Of a stretch of DNA of 64,000 nucleotides, positions 17,042 through 26,458 are shown piece after piece (positions within the stretch are counted from its first letter, which is position 1; each line of letters opens with the position of its first letter). A program made the position numbers and the translations under genes. The DNA lies in contig CAYFQB010000082.1 of assembly GCA_964345225.1 (NCBI GenBank), forward strand, positions 5,699 to 69,698, written 5' to 3'. Origin of the DNA: CAYFQB01 sp964345225 (GTDB lineage Bacteria > Nitrospirota > Thermodesulfovibrionia > Thermodesulfovibrionales > UBA6898). Under the pieces are notes generated by a model. It ran no database searches and had not been told where the DNA came from. It saw nothing but the letters and a program-made list of their open reading frames with translations.

Positions 17042-17157
17042 ATTTTACCTCATAATAGTTTTGTTGACTTTAAATAATTTTTTTCGATAAAGTCAAATTA
17101 ATGCAATGAATATTATACTATGTATAGTATATTAACACGGATGGAGATAAATTGTTT

Positions 17158-17167
17158 CTGGTATAAT
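17158..17167 (+). promoter_or_regulatory. Extended -10 promoter of tRNA-Ser
   Basis: TGGTATAAT ending at 17167, ten bases before the tRNA, is an extended -10 element (TGnTATAAT). No good -35 is seen at the usual spacing. Confidence 0.6.
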
Positions 17168-17176
17168 ATTTAACCC

Positions 17177-17264
17177 GGAGGAGTGGCCGAGTGGACGATG
17201 GCGGCGGTCTTGAAAACCGTTGTACCGAGAGGTACCGTGGGTTCGAATCCTACCTCCTCCGCCA
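17177..17264 (+). tRNA. tRNA-Ser (anticodon TGA)
   Basis: Acceptor GGAGGAG pairs with CTCCTCC; discriminator G and encoded CCA. The anticodon arm is GGT-CTTGAAA-ACC with anticodon TGA (reads UCA). It has the long variable arm expected for serine (GTACCGAGAGGTAC) and a TTCGAAT T-loop. Confidence 0.97.
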
Positions 17265-17343
17265 TTAAACTTCGCCAAGGCTTCGCTTAATATTTAAACT
17301 TCGCCATTGAAAAGCAGTAAGAATTTAGGATCTGTTTACACAA

Positions 17344-18066
17344 TTACCAAACCAGCCTTCCAGAGATAAATCTGCGCGTTATTTCATCTTCGGGATTGTT
17401 AAAAATCTTATCACAGTCTGCATCTTCAATAATCAGTCCTCCATACATAAAAATAACCCTATCTGCAAGCCTCTTTGCCTGAAACATACTGTGAGTTATC
17501 ATTATAGTAGTCATCCCGTTATTCTTCTTGATATCTCTTAAAGCATCTTCGATAATCTCTGTATTAACAATGTCCAGTGATGCTGTTGGCTCATCAAGAA
17601 AGAGATATTGAGGTTCTATAACAAATGCCCTCGCTACTGCAACACGCTGGGCCTCTCCAGATGAGAGTATCCGGACGTTTTTGTATGTCTTCTCTGAAAG
17701 TTTAAACCTATTGAGGATATCATGAACCCTATTTAAAATAACTTCTCTGCTCATTCTTCTAATACGCAGGCCGTATGCTACATTATTAAAAACCGAATCA
17801 TTAAAAAGCGAGTCACCGGGAAGGACAACAGCTATTTTTCTTCTCAGAAGAATATCTTTCTTAAGAGTACCGGTGCTGTCTCTGTATATGATTTCACCAC
17901 TATCAGGTTCTTCCAGTAATGAGGCTATCCTCAGCAGAGTGGACTTTCCACTTCCATTTGGACCAATAATGGCATTAAAAGTACCAGCATTAATAATAAT
18001 ACTGCAGTCATTTAGAGCAACAGAAGTGTCATAATTCTTAAAAATGTTTTTTAGCATTATGTTCAT
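17344..18066 (-). CDS. tupC: Tungstate ABC transporter ATP-binding protein
   Basis: This 240-aa ABC ATPase has Walker A GPNGSGKST, Q-loop region, signature LSSGEAQRVAVARA, Walker B YLFLDEPTASLD and the switch histidine in MITHS. It overlaps the permease gene by 4 bases and completes a tupA-tupB-tupC operon, so the substrate is most likely tungstate (molybdate or vanadate are alternatives). It has no C-terminal TOBE/Mop domain, unlike ModC. Confidence 0.85.
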   Translation of the reverse strand: MNIMLKNIFKNYDTSVALNDCSIIINAGTFNAIIGPNGSGKSTLLRIASLLEEPDSGEIIYRDSTGTLKKDILLRRKIAVVLPGDSLFNDSVFNNVAYGLRIRRMSREVILNRVHDILNRFKLSEKTYKNVRILSSGEAQRVAVARAFVIEPQYLFLDEPTASLDIVNTEIIEDALRDIKKNNGMTTIMITHSMFQAKRLADRVIFMYGGLIIEDADCDKIFNNPEDEITRRFISGRLVW

Positions 18067-18758
18067 CTGTCTGTCCTTCTCTGGAATATATGCATAGCAG
18101 AGTTAATACCCAATGAGAGCAAAAGCAGTATTATCCCAAGTGCTATTGCAAGTTCAAAATTACCTTTGTCATATTCAAGGGCTATGGTGGTTGTAATAAC
18201 TCTCGTATATCCAGCGATGTTCCCCCCCACAATCAGGACCGCACCAACTTCTGCCATTACTCTGCCAAAGCCTGCCATTACGGATGATATAATCCCGTAT
18301 CTTGCATTTTTCAGGACTGCTATTGATGCCTGTATATTTGTGGCTCCAAGACCGAGAGCTGCCAACCTGATGTTTGGCTTTACAGATATAATTGATGAAT
18401 AACTCATTGCGGTTATAATAGGAAAGGCAAGAATTGTCTGGGCAGTAATCATTGCCGAAGGGGTATAAAGGAGATTTAAAAAGCCGAGGGGGCCACTTCT
18501 TGAAAGTATAAGATACAGAAATAACCCTGCGACGACAGGTGGAAGGCCCATAAAGGTATTAAGAACGTTGATAATGCCCCCCCTGAGTGGAAACTTCTTT
18601 AACGTTAAAACATACGCAGAAATTATCCCTGTGATAGAGGCAATTATGATAGCAGTGATAGATACATAAAGCGACAGAGAAATAATGCCCGTTAGCTCCC
18701 GGTCCAGCGTTACAATCAGATAAAAGGCATTTTTAAAGGAAAGGAATATCTCATTCAT
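18063..18758 (-). CDS. tupB: Tungstate ABC transporter permease
   Basis: This 231-aa permease has about five to six membrane spans. It contains the TupB/CysT-like stretch FMGLPPVVAGLFLYL, the EAA-like loop RLAALGLGATNIQASIAVLKNARYGIISSVMAGFGRVMAEVGAVLIVGGN, and TTTIALEYDKGNFELAIALG, which is typical of TupB. It sits between tupA (18-base gap) and tupC (4-base overlap). Confidence 0.88.
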   Translation of the reverse strand: MNEIFLSFKNAFYLIVTLDRELTGIISLSLYVSITAIIIASITGIISAYVLTLKKFPLRGGIINVLNTFMGLPPVVAGLFLYLILSRSGPLGFLNLLYTPSAMITAQTILAFPIITAMSYSSIISVKPNIRLAALGLGATNIQASIAVLKNARYGIISSVMAGFGRVMAEVGAVLIVGGNIAGYTRVITTTIALEYDKGNFELAIALGIILLLLSLGINSAMHIFQRRTDR

Positions 18759-18776
18759 TTGAGTTTTATTTTATAA

Positions 18777-19595
18777 TCATTTTGCGTTGGGATGAAAGAG
18801 TTGATTCCCGAGGGAGTCCCTGAAACCGGCTATTAACCTCTGCCCCTTTTCTGATATGAGAAAATTGATAAATTTCATTGCCTCACTGTATTTAACATGC
18901 GGATGTCTTACAGGATTAACCGCCATTACGCCGTATTGATTGAAGAGCCTTTTGTCATCTTCTGTCATTATCTGCATATCTAGCTTGTACCTGTCCTTTA
19001 AGGCAAGCCATGTCCCCCTGTCAGTTAGTGTGTATGCCCTCTTCTCTTTGGCAATCCGCAGGGTCTTACCCATTCCTTGGCCAACCTCAAGATACCACTT
19101 GCTGCCTTTAGGTTTTATGCCCGCTTCTTTCCATATCTTCAGCTCCTTCTTGTGTGTCCCGGAATTGTCCCCCCTCGATACAAAAAGGGCTTGCATCCTG
19201 TTAATCTTTTTGAAAACCTCGGGGGTTGATTTAGATCCTTTAATGCCTATAGGGTCATCGGAAGGGCCAACGATAACGAAGTCATTATACATAACATCAT
19301 AACGGCTTATAAAATAGCCTTTCTCGACAAGCTTCAATTCTTCATCCTTTGCATGAACAAATACAACATCAGCATCTCCCCTTTTACCAATTTCAAGTGC
19401 AGCTCCTGTACCAACAGCCACTATATTGACATTTACACCTGTTTCTTTTTCAATGATCGGCAGTAGATATTCAAAAAGGCCTGAATTCTGCATACTAGTT
19501 GATGATGCACATCGTATTCTTGTATCAGCAGAGGCTATTGATATTAATAGTATTAATAAAGTTAAAGCTGAAAAAATATTTTTAAACAAACTCAT
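18777..19595 (-). CDS. tupA: Tungstate-binding periplasmic protein
   Basis: The protein is about 272 aa from ATG 19595. This start is chosen because it gives a proper signal peptide (SLFKNIFSALTLLILLISIASA); an upstream extension would be non-hydrophobic and lies in the structured leader. The mature part starts TRIRCASSTSMQNSGLFEYLLPIIEKETG, contains VAVGTGAALEIGKRGDADVVFVHA and FVSRGDNSGTHKKELKIW, and ends with QRLIAGFRDSLGNQLFHPNA, the TupA/WtpA-like oxyanion-binding pattern. It captures tungstate for TupBC. No strong ribosome site is seen, which fits control by the leader RNA. Confidence 0.88.
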   Translation of the reverse strand: MSLFKNIFSALTLLILLISIASADTRIRCASSTSMQNSGLFEYLLPIIEKETGVNVNIVAVGTGAALEIGKRGDADVVFVHAKDEELKLVEKGYFISRYDVMYNDFVIVGPSDDPIGIKGSKSTPEVFKKINRMQALFVSRGDNSGTHKKELKIWKEAGIKPKGSKWYLEVGQGMGKTLRIAKEKRAYTLTDRGTWLALKDRYKLDMQIMTEDDKRLFNQYGVMAVNPVRHPHVKYSEAMKFINFLISEKGQRLIAGFRDSLGNQLFHPNAK

Positions 19596-19621
19596 ATCAT
19601 TTTGCCATTGTTTGGAGAGAT

Positions 19622-19704
19622 CCCGCCTGAGGTGAAAAATCGTCCCCGAAGTTTCCACATAAGGAGGAAATCGGGGCAGGCAATCAGGAAAGGTCGCTTT
19701 CCCA
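19622..19704 (-). promoter_or_regulatory. Structured leader RNA before tupA (riboswitch candidate)
   Basis: On the minus strand the tupA leader folds as nested stems: GCCTG/CAGGC (19677-19681 with 19625-19629), CCCCGA/TCGGGG (19671-19676 with 19644-19649) and TTTCC/GGAAA (19666-19670 with 19652-19656), with a 14-base asymmetric bulge. A separate GGAAAG/CTTTCC hairpin lies 5' to it (19687-19702). Molybdenum/tungsten cofactor (Moco/Tuco) riboswitches precede such genes in other bacteria, but I could not match their consensus. Confidence 0.5.
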
Positions 19705-19727
19705 GACCCATGCACAAATTAGAAATA

Positions 19728-20990
19728 TTACTCCCAGACCTCAAACTTTCTTATTAGATAATCACGGTTTTTTATGAAAACCTCCATCTGATTTTTGATA
19801 ACCTCTTCACTCTCTTCCCAGCTTTTACCTATTATCTGGGAGCAGAAACTCCCCGTGCGTCCAAAATATAGCGGTGTAATGATGTCAACCAGGCGTCGCC
19901 GGTTGCGATTCCAGAGATGAAAGATAAAGAAAAAATCATAAAGTATCTTTGACCATAGATCAGCCTCAAGAATAAATTCGCCTCTTTCTCTGAGATGGGA
20001 TACCACCTCAAGCAGTGTATTAAAGGTTTCAGGATCCAGGACATGTTTGTACATCGGCTTAAAGTGATTGAAGCCTTCTTCAAATTCTCTCTTCATTTTT
20101 TCGAAAGAAACATGGATATCTTCTAATTCATGAAGCGTTTTGTTGTTAGAAACAAGTTCAACAGTTGAGTAGTGATAGTCTCTACGCCACTTTTCCTCGT
20201 AAGTTCCCATTACGTAAAAGAGTGTGCTGAGAACCTGAAAGAACATTGCACTCAGGTCAGCAGAAGGGTCTTTGGGATTGTGAACCTTATTACCCAGGTC
20301 AATCTGAAGAACCTTGTAATTCTCATTTACTGCTGTCAGTGTCATCCAGATGTCTATACCAAACTTGGCAACATCTGTAATCCAGACAGGCTGAGATGAA
20401 AGGTGCTCTGCAATTGAAGTTGTAAAAGAGAAATCCCCGCCGATCGGCTGGCGAATATCTTTGCCAAAGATGGCAACAGTTAACGGATAAACTATCATAT
20501 TCGTAATAGTTCCATCAAAAGGATGTCTCCTGTAGTAAGGGGAACAGAACTCTGCCCTGCCGGAAAGGATTGGCTCAGCCATCCATTTTATCCACTCGGG
20601 AGTAATGCTGCGGAGGTCAGAATCAAATACCAATATAGCCTTAGGTCTTAGATTTGATGCACATTCGAAAACAGCGCGGAAACTAGTTCCCTTACCGGGT
20701 ATCCCACGGTATATTGTTACCTGTTTTTCAATGCCTTCCGGGGTCTCTTCTTTCAGACTGTTTTCACGTGTATCATCAATAGAGCCGCCGTCTACTATTA
20801 GAATAGCAGTCTTAAAATCCCCATAATATTTTTTCAGGCCTTTGCCTACCTGGGAAACTACATGGCTGATGGTCTCCTCATTGTTATACGTGGGGATTCC
20901 TACTAAGATATCAACATCTTTGATTTTGTCTATCCATTTCCGGACAGGATCTCTAAGTGCAGTTTCATATTGTTTTTTATCCAGAGACAT
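19728..20990 (-). CDS. Family-2 type glycosyltransferase
   Basis: This 420-aa cytoplasmic protein has a GT-A fold N-terminal half: DVDILVGIPTYNNEETISHVV, LIVDGGSIDDT, a DxD motif in VFDSDLRSITPEWI, and IGGDFSF. The C-terminal half is helical with KVHNPKDPSADLSAMFFQVLSTLF. The layout resembles glucosyl-3-phosphoglycerate and mannosylglycerate synthases (compatible-solute enzymes), but donor and acceptor cannot be fixed from sequence. The gene reads toward tupA with a 132-base gap holding the tupA leader. Confidence 0.75.
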   Translation of the reverse strand: MSLDKKQYETALRDPVRKWIDKIKDVDILVGIPTYNNEETISHVVSQVGKGLKKYYGDFKTAILIVDGGSIDDTRENSLKEETPEGIEKQVTIYRGIPGKGTSFRAVFECASNLRPKAILVFDSDLRSITPEWIKWMAEPILSGRAEFCSPYYRRHPFDGTITNMIVYPLTVAIFGKDIRQPIGGDFSFTTSIAEHLSSQPVWITDVAKFGIDIWMTLTAVNENYKVLQIDLGNKVHNPKDPSADLSAMFFQVLSTLFYVMGTYEEKWRRDYHYSTVELVSNNKTLHELEDIHVSFEKMKREFEEGFNHFKPMYKHVLDPETFNTLLEVVSHLRERGEFILEADLWSKILYDFFFIFHLWNRNRRRLVDIITPLYFGRTGSFCSQIIGKSWEESEEVIKNQMEVFIKNRDYLIRKFEVWE

Positions 20991-21124
20991 AAATTATCTT
21001 ACTGTAAAATTTATTGTAATATCATAAAATAAAATAATTTTAAAAAAAAAGATATTGGTAGAATATTTATAACAGTTTAGTATATGAAATATCAAATAAG
21101 ATAAACCTTTAGCGGTGGTATAAA

Positions 21125-21994
21125 ATGAAAAGAGCAGCATTCATAATCCTGGCATTATTTATGGTAAATCATGTTTTTGCTGATGATAGAGGTCAGCAGA
21201 AAACACCCCACATATTTACAGACCAGGATCTTAATAGATACAAAAAATCCTCTGATACATATAAACTCCAGGATAAGACCGAGTCCACTGGCGTTACTGT
21301 TGATGAAAAGGATACATTGTCCGATACCGGAGGTGAAGTGCAGAAGCTTAGGCAATATCGAATACCTTATAGAGCTTATGAAGGAATAGCAATGAGGATT
21401 ATCATTCCAGTAACGTTAAACGGCTCTGTTACAGCCAATATGGCACTTGATACAGGTTCACCTGGAATGATAATTTCTGACATGCTGGCAAATAAGCTGG
21501 GAATTTTTGAGAAAGATGACGGTAAGCTGATGACAATAGCTGCCGGCATTGGCGGTTATGCTCCAGCTATACTTACCATTATAGACACGGTACAGGTAGA
21601 AGGGGCTGAAGATCATTTTATTCCCACCATAATCACCAGGTCTTTATCAAATGCATTCGAAGGTCTTATAGGAATGGATTTCATGGCAAACTACTCCATC
21701 AAAATAGACACCAGAAGGCACTTTGTGGTATTTGAGGAGCTTCCACAAAGGCCGAACATGCCTGCCGGTCACGACAGGATATGGTGGAAAACCTACTTTC
21801 GTAGTTTTGCTACGATGCGTGCAGAGTGGAAAAATTACAGGGAAAGCCTTGATAAGAAAGAAGGAGACCCTCAAAAGCTAAATGATTTGAAGAAATTTGC
21901 GGACAGGCAATACAGAGAGGCTGATAAACTCTTTAACAGGCTGAACGGATACGCTGTAAGACATGCCGTTCCCATGAGCTGGCGTGAATATTAA
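21125..21994 (+). CDS. Exported retropepsin-like aspartic protease
   Basis: This 289-aa protein has a signal peptide (MKRAAFIILALFMVNHVFA). Residues about 90-200 form a single retroviral-type aspartyl protease domain with the catalytic loop ALDTGSPGMIIS and the flap/second strand region GLIGMDFMANYSIKIDTRRHFVVFE. Such domains act as homodimers. A charged helical C-terminus (about 215-289) follows. The substrate is unknown. It is probably periplasmic and stands upstream of the PHP gene with an 80-base gap. Confidence 0.82.
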   Translation: MKRAAFIILALFMVNHVFADDRGQQKTPHIFTDQDLNRYKKSSDTYKLQDKTESTGVTVDEKDTLSDTGGEVQKLRQYRIPYRAYEGIAMRIIIPVTLNGSVTANMALDTGSPGMIISDMLANKLGIFEKDDGKLMTIAAGIGGYAPAILTIIDTVQVEGAEDHFIPTIITRSLSNAFEGLIGMDFMANYSIKIDTRRHFVVFEELPQRPNMPAGHDRIWWKTYFRSFATMRAEWKNYRESLDKKEGDPQKLNDLKKFADRQYREADKLFNRLNGYAVRHAVPMSWREY

Positions 21995-22075
21995 CCCAGT
22001 AAGTCACAAAAAATAATTATATTTTTTTCACATCGGCTTTACATTTTTTTTCGTGTCTTGTATCTTTTAATAGTA

Positions 22076-22726
22076 ATGATTGATTTGCATACACATAGCA
22101 TATTTAGTGATGGAGAACTAGTCCCCAATGAACTTATAAGGAGGGCTGAGGCAGCAGGGTATACTGCAATTGCAATAACAGATCATATTGATGCATCTAA
22201 TATAGATTTTATTATCCCTCGAATAGTTAAGGCGATTGAGAAAATCAAGCCCACTATCTCGATTGAGGCTTTGCCAGGTGCTGAAATAACCCATGCCTCT
22301 CCTGAACTTATACCGGATCTTGTAAAAGAGGCTAGAAATCTTGGTGCGAAAATTGTTATTGTCCATGGAGAGACTATTGTTGAACCTGTAAAAAAAGGTA
22401 CAAACAATGCAGCTATAAATGCAGGTGTAGACATACTTGCACATCCCGGATTAATTACAACTGAAGATCTCCTTTTTGCAAAAGAGAAAAATGTATTGCT
22501 GGAAATTACTTCTCGTAAGGGTCATTCGCTGTCTAACGGATATGTAGCCAAAGAAGCCATGCGATTCGGAGTCCCTCTTTGTATGAATACAGACTCACAT
22601 AGTCCGTCAGACCTGATAACTAAAGAAATGGCAAGGCAGATACTGCTTGGTGCCGGGGTAGATGAAAACAGGGTTTCCTCGGTATTTGAAAATTCTAAAT
22701 TACTGATTGAAAAGGTTTTGAGTTAA
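22076..22726 (+). CDS. PHP-domain phosphoesterase (histidinol-phosphatase type)
   Basis: The protein is about 216 aa from ATG 22076; an upstream TTG would add six non-conserved residues. It has the PHP metal motif DLHTHSIFSDG at the N-terminus, ITDHID, the conserved PGAEITH, VHGET, DILAHPG and MNTDSHSPSDL, which are the histidine/aspartate ligands of the trinuclear metal site. Family members hydrolyse phosphate esters such as histidinol phosphate; the exact substrate is not determinable. It is followed four bases later by a TPR gene. Confidence 0.88.
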   Translation: MIDLHTHSIFSDGELVPNELIRRAEAAGYTAIAITDHIDASNIDFIIPRIVKAIEKIKPTISIEALPGAEITHASPELIPDLVKEARNLGAKIVIVHGETIVEPVKKGTNNAAINAGVDILAHPGLITTEDLLFAKEKNVLLEITSRKGHSLSNGYVAKEAMRFGVPLCMNTDSHSPSDLITKEMARQILLGAGVDENRVSSVFENSKLLIEKVLS

Positions 22727-22730
22727 CATA

Positions 22731-23429
22731 ATGCCCAAGGCAATTAAGAAGAAAGTAAAGAAAAAAACTGTTGGGACAGAAGCCGAAGTAAAAGACAGGT
22801 TTTCTGATTTAATAGATACTTTTAAAAAAAGGCAGAAGTCGATATTTATATATAGTGCGGGCGCCCTGTCAGTTATATTAGTTATAGCGGCTATTCTGTT
22901 TTACCAATACTATTCAGAAGTTAAATCCCGGCAACTGGAGTACGAGGCTTATAAAATTTACTACAATGAGTTTCAGAAAGATACGTTAACAACACAGGAA
23001 CGTTTTGAGAAGGCTTTAGATATATTCAAACAGTCATACAGTAAAAGCAAATCTCCGAGGCGGCTTCTTTACATAGCAAGCTCTTATTATGAACTTGGCA
23101 GATATGATGAGGCATTAGCAAGTCTTGATGAATTCATAAAAAGATATGCAGAAGAGAAGGATATACTACCTCTGGTATCCCAGAATATGGCAATGATACA
23201 TATTAGGAAGGGTAATAAGCAGGAAGCACTGAGAGTTCTTGATGATCTTTATAATTCAGGCACTAATATCTTTAAGGATTATGCCCTTATTAAATCAGCA
23301 AGGATTTTAGAAATGGACGGCAAAAAGGAAGAGGCAACAGCCAAATATAAAGAACTAACAGAGAAATTTCCACAGTCGCCATACTTTGAAGAAGCCAATA
23401 TCAAGCTTGGAGAGAATAAGGAAAGCTAA
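22731..23429 (+). CDS. Membrane-anchored TPR protein (YfgM-like)
   Basis: This 232-aa protein has a lysine-rich cytoplasmic N-terminus (PKAIKKKVKKKT), a single transmembrane helix (IFIYSAGALSVILVIAAILFYQYY, about 38-62) and a periplasmic TPR region (LYIASSYYELGRYDEALASLDEFIKRY, ILEMDGKKEEATAKYKELTEKFPQSPYFEEA). The topology matches YfgM, an ancillary SecYEG/periplasmic chaperone partner, but that role is inferred. A terminator follows. Confidence 0.78.
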   Translation: MPKAIKKKVKKKTVGTEAEVKDRFSDLIDTFKKRQKSIFIYSAGALSVILVIAAILFYQYYSEVKSRQLEYEAYKIYYNEFQKDTLTTQERFEKALDIFKQSYSKSKSPRRLLYIASSYYELGRYDEALASLDEFIKRYAEEKDILPLVSQNMAMIHIRKGNKQEALRVLDDLYNSGTNIFKDYALIKSARILEMDGKKEEATAKYKELTEKFPQSPYFEEANIKLGENKES

Positions 23430-23459
23430 CAGAAGCAGTTAGGTTATTCTTCTGTTTTT
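23428..23459 (+). terminator. Rho-independent terminator after the TPR gene
   Basis: AACAGAAG (23428-23435) pairs with CTTCTGTT (23449-23456) and is followed by T residues. It ends the PHP-TPR unit. Confidence 0.75.
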
Positions 23460-23532
23460 ATCAAGCTCAATCAAATTTTTTAACAAAGCATTGAAAAACA
23501 TATGACTTCGTAAATATAGAATCTGTTAATAG

Positions 23533-23961
23533 ATGCACAAAAAGCTTATCTATACACTCGGTACCGGTCTGAGAAACAGCGAGGATTTTATCGAGATCCT
23601 TTTTGCATACGAGATCAGGACATTTATTGATGTCAGGAGCTTTCCAAGAAGCAAGCTTCCCCATTTCAACAGAGATATCCTTTCAGAGCTTTTACAGTCG
23701 AACGGCATTGAGTATCTTTTTCTCGGCAAGGAGCTGGGGGGGTTCAGAAAAGGTGGATATACTGCCTATATTATTACTGAAGAATTTTTTAAGGGTATAG
23801 AGATGATAGAAGCTGTTGCAAAGGATAAGATCTCTGTTTTAGCATGTGCTGAAAGGTTTCCATGGAAATGCCACAGGAAATGGATATCCAGAGAACTTCA
23901 GATCAGGGGATGGGATGTGGAACATATTATTGACAAAGGTAAAGTATGGATACCAAAATAA
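23533..23961 (+). CDS. DUF488 family protein
   Basis: This 142-aa protein matches DUF488: the opening IYTLGTG, FIDVRSFPRSKLPHFN, YLFLGKELGGFR, and the C-terminal LACAERFPWKCHRKWISREL with conserved cysteines and histidine. The family is widespread and uncharacterised; the Cys/His/Arg motif suggests a small enzyme. It stands just upstream of ligA (51 bases), possibly co-transcribed. Confidence 0.88.
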   Translation: MHKKLIYTLGTGLRNSEDFIEILFAYEIRTFIDVRSFPRSKLPHFNRDILSELLQSNGIEYLFLGKELGGFRKGGYTAYIITEEFFKGIEMIEAVAKDKISVLACAERFPWKCHRKWISRELQIRGWDVEHIIDKGKVWIPK

Positions 23962-24012
23962 AAGTTAGAAGTTAGCGATAAAGCAGGAGATATTGATTTT
24001 AGAGCAGACAGC

Positions 24013-26037
24013 ATGTCAAAAAAAATTTCTGAAGAAGTGAAAAAGCATATTGATGAGCTTGTTAAAGAGTTAAACCATCACAGCTATCGCTACTATGTAC
24101 TTGACTCGCCTGTAATATCCGATTCCGAGTATGACCGGCTCTACCGGCGCCTGAAAGAATTTGAAGAAAATTATGGTTATATACCCCCCGACTCCCCTAC
24201 ACAAAGAGTCGGCGCCCCACCTCTCGAAAAATTCGAAAAGGTTAAACATACAGAACCAATGCTTTCTCTTGATAATGCCTTCTCAGGTGATGAAGTAAGA
24301 GAATTTGACAAGAGGATAAAAAGACTGCTTGGTACCGATAAGGAGATTGAATATACTGTTGAACCAAAATACGATGGCCTTGCAATGGAGCTGACATACA
24401 GGAACGGGTTTCTTTTCAGGGCTTCTACGAGAGGTGATGGATATGAAGGTGAGGATGTTACACAGAATATAAAAACCGTAAAGTCTATTCCACTTAAGAT
24501 TGAAGGAGTTAGCAAGGTGCCTGAAGAAATAGATATCCGTGGTGAGGTATATATGGTCACCGGGGATTTTGAAGCTCTGAACAGGGAAAGAGAAAAGATG
24601 GGTGAGCCACTTTTTGCCAATCCAAGAAATGCAGCGGCTGGTTCAGTGCGTCAGCTTGATCCTGCTGTTACTGCTACGAGAAAACTACACCTTGCATGTT
24701 ATGGAATAGGGTCGGTAAAAGGAGCTGAGTTCAATAGTCAATGGGACTTTGTAAGGTGGCTTGAAAATGCAAGATTTCCAATCCCTGCCAGCATAAATTT
24801 AGCAAGAAATATAGAGGAGGTTCTCGATATTAAAAAGCAAATAGAGGAAAAAAGAGGAACATTCCCGTTCGAAACCGACGGTACCGTTATAAAGGTAAAT
24901 GACTTTGGATTGCAAAAATTGCTGGGAGTTAAGACAAGGGAGCCCCGATGGGCCATAGCATATAAATTTCCTGCACATCAGGGAACAACCAGCATAAAGG
25001 AGATAATTCCCAGCGTTGGAAGGACCGGGGTTATAACTCCTATTGCATTGTTTGAGCCTGTAATGATCGGTGGAGTTACGGTATCACGTTCCACATTGCA
25101 TAACTGGGATGAGATGAAAAGAAAGGACATAAGAGTTGGAGATACCGTGGTTATCGAAAGGGCGGGAGATGTTATTCCGCATGTTGTGATGGTAATAAAA
25201 GAGGAAAGAACCGGTAAAGAAAAGTCTTTCCCTATACCGAAGAAGTGTCCAGTGTGCGGCTCCGAGGTTACGAGAGAAGGTGAAGTGGCTTTTAGGTGTG
25301 TTGGGCTAAACTGTCCTGCACAGGTTCAGGAGAAGATAAGGCATTTCGCTTCGAAAGGGGCTATGAATGTAGATGGTCTTGGAGAAAAGAATGTAGAACT
25401 GCTTTACTCAAGGGGTCTTGTAAGACGCTTTGAGGATATCTATAAATTAAAGAAAAAGGATCTTCTTGAGTTGCCAAGGTTTGCTGAAAAATCAGCCCAG
25501 AACCTTATCGATGCTATCGAAAGGTCTAAAAATACCACACTGGCAAAATTTCTGCTTGCTATAGGTATTCTTCATGTAGGGGAGTATGCAGCGAAGGTGC
25601 TTGCAAAGAATTTCAAAAGACTCGAAGACCTGTATAAAGTAGAGCCAGAGAAGATTACACGGATCAAACAGATGGGTGAAAAGATCTCATTTTCAGTAGT
25701 TTCTTTTTTCAATGACGAGAAGAACATAAACACCCTTGAATTCCTGAAATCCCTTGGTATGAAAATTTCCAATCCGGGTTATACATCCGAAGAGAAGAAA
25801 AAAAAGCCATTTGAAGGAACTACTTTTGTGATTACCGGTACACTGCCGGTAGCAAGAAAAGAGGTAGAAGCCCTGATAGAAGGCCATGGAGGCCGTTTTT
25901 CATCTGCTGTTTCAGAGAAAACAGATTACCTTGTGGTCGGTGAAGAGCCCGGTTCAAAACTGAAGAAAGCCAAAGTCCTGGGGGTTAGGACAATTTCGTA
26001 TTCTGAGTTATTAAAGATGATAGAGTCAAAGTCATAG
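24013..26037 (+). CDS. ligA: NAD-dependent DNA ligase
   Basis: This 674-aa protein is full length for LigA. Domains in order: Ia (NAD-binding, HSYRYYVLDSP), adenylation domain with catalytic K119 in KYDG, OB fold (VGRTGVITPIALFEPV), four-cysteine zinc finger (CPVC...CVGLNC), helix-hairpin-helix repeats, and a C-terminal BRCT domain (FEGTTFVITGTL...ALIEGHGG). It seals nicks in replication and repair using NAD+. Confidence 0.98.
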   Translation: MSKKISEEVKKHIDELVKELNHHSYRYYVLDSPVISDSEYDRLYRRLKEFEENYGYIPPDSPTQRVGAPPLEKFEKVKHTEPMLSLDNAFSGDEVREFDKRIKRLLGTDKEIEYTVEPKYDGLAMELTYRNGFLFRASTRGDGYEGEDVTQNIKTVKSIPLKIEGVSKVPEEIDIRGEVYMVTGDFEALNREREKMGEPLFANPRNAAAGSVRQLDPAVTATRKLHLACYGIGSVKGAEFNSQWDFVRWLENARFPIPASINLARNIEEVLDIKKQIEEKRGTFPFETDGTVIKVNDFGLQKLLGVKTREPRWAIAYKFPAHQGTTSIKEIIPSVGRTGVITPIALFEPVMIGGVTVSRSTLHNWDEMKRKDIRVGDTVVIERAGDVIPHVVMVIKEERTGKEKSFPIPKKCPVCGSEVTREGEVAFRCVGLNCPAQVQEKIRHFASKGAMNVDGLGEKNVELLYSRGLVRRFEDIYKLKKKDLLELPRFAEKSAQNLIDAIERSKNTTLAKFLLAIGILHVGEYAAKVLAKNFKRLEDLYKVEPEKITRIKQMGEKISFSVVSFFNDEKNINTLEFLKSLGMKISNPGYTSEEKKKKPFEGTTFVITGTLPVARKEVEALIEGHGGRFSSAVSEKTDYLVVGEEPGSKLKKAKVLGVRTISYSELLKMIESKS

Positions 26038-26113
26038 GTTAAACTACAGTTTTCTATCATGAATTGTATTGATATGTTAATATTTTGATATTTAAAATGG
26101 AAACCTGATAAAC

Positions 26114-26455
26114 ATGCATATTGATGATTATAGTTTTGGCAGAATAGTAGTAGACAAAAAGACTTATACCTCTGATGTAATTATCTATCCAGACAGGGTT
26201 GACTCGTCATGGTGGAGAAAGGAAGGCCATTATCTTCAGGAGGTTGACCTCCGGGAAGTTGTTAACGCAAAACCTGACATACTCATTATCGGCACAGGAT
26301 ACTCCGGCGTTATGAATGTTCCTAAGGTTACCAGAGATTTTCTGGAATCAAAGGGAATTAAAGTATACATTGAAAGAACAGTAAATGCGGTAGCACTTTT
26401 TAATAAACAGCCCGCAGACAAGAAGATAATAGGAGCTTTTCACCTCACCTGCTAA
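26114..26455 (+). CDS. Mth938-like domain protein
   Basis: This 113-aa protein is a stand-alone Mth938-like (DUF498/NDUFAF3-related) domain: IDDYSFGRIVVDKKTYTSDVIIYPDRV, PDILIIGTGYSGVMNVP, FLESKGIKVYIERTVNAVALFNK and AFHLTC. The fold is known from archaeal and mitochondrial relatives. Biochemical function in bacteria is not established. A repeat element follows immediately. Confidence 0.85.
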   Translation: MHIDDYSFGRIVVDKKTYTSDVIIYPDRVDSSWWRKEGHYLQEVDLREVVNAKPDILIIGTGYSGVMNVPKVTRDFLESKGIKVYIERTVNAVALFNKQPADKKIIGAFHLTC

Positions 26456-26458
26456 ATC

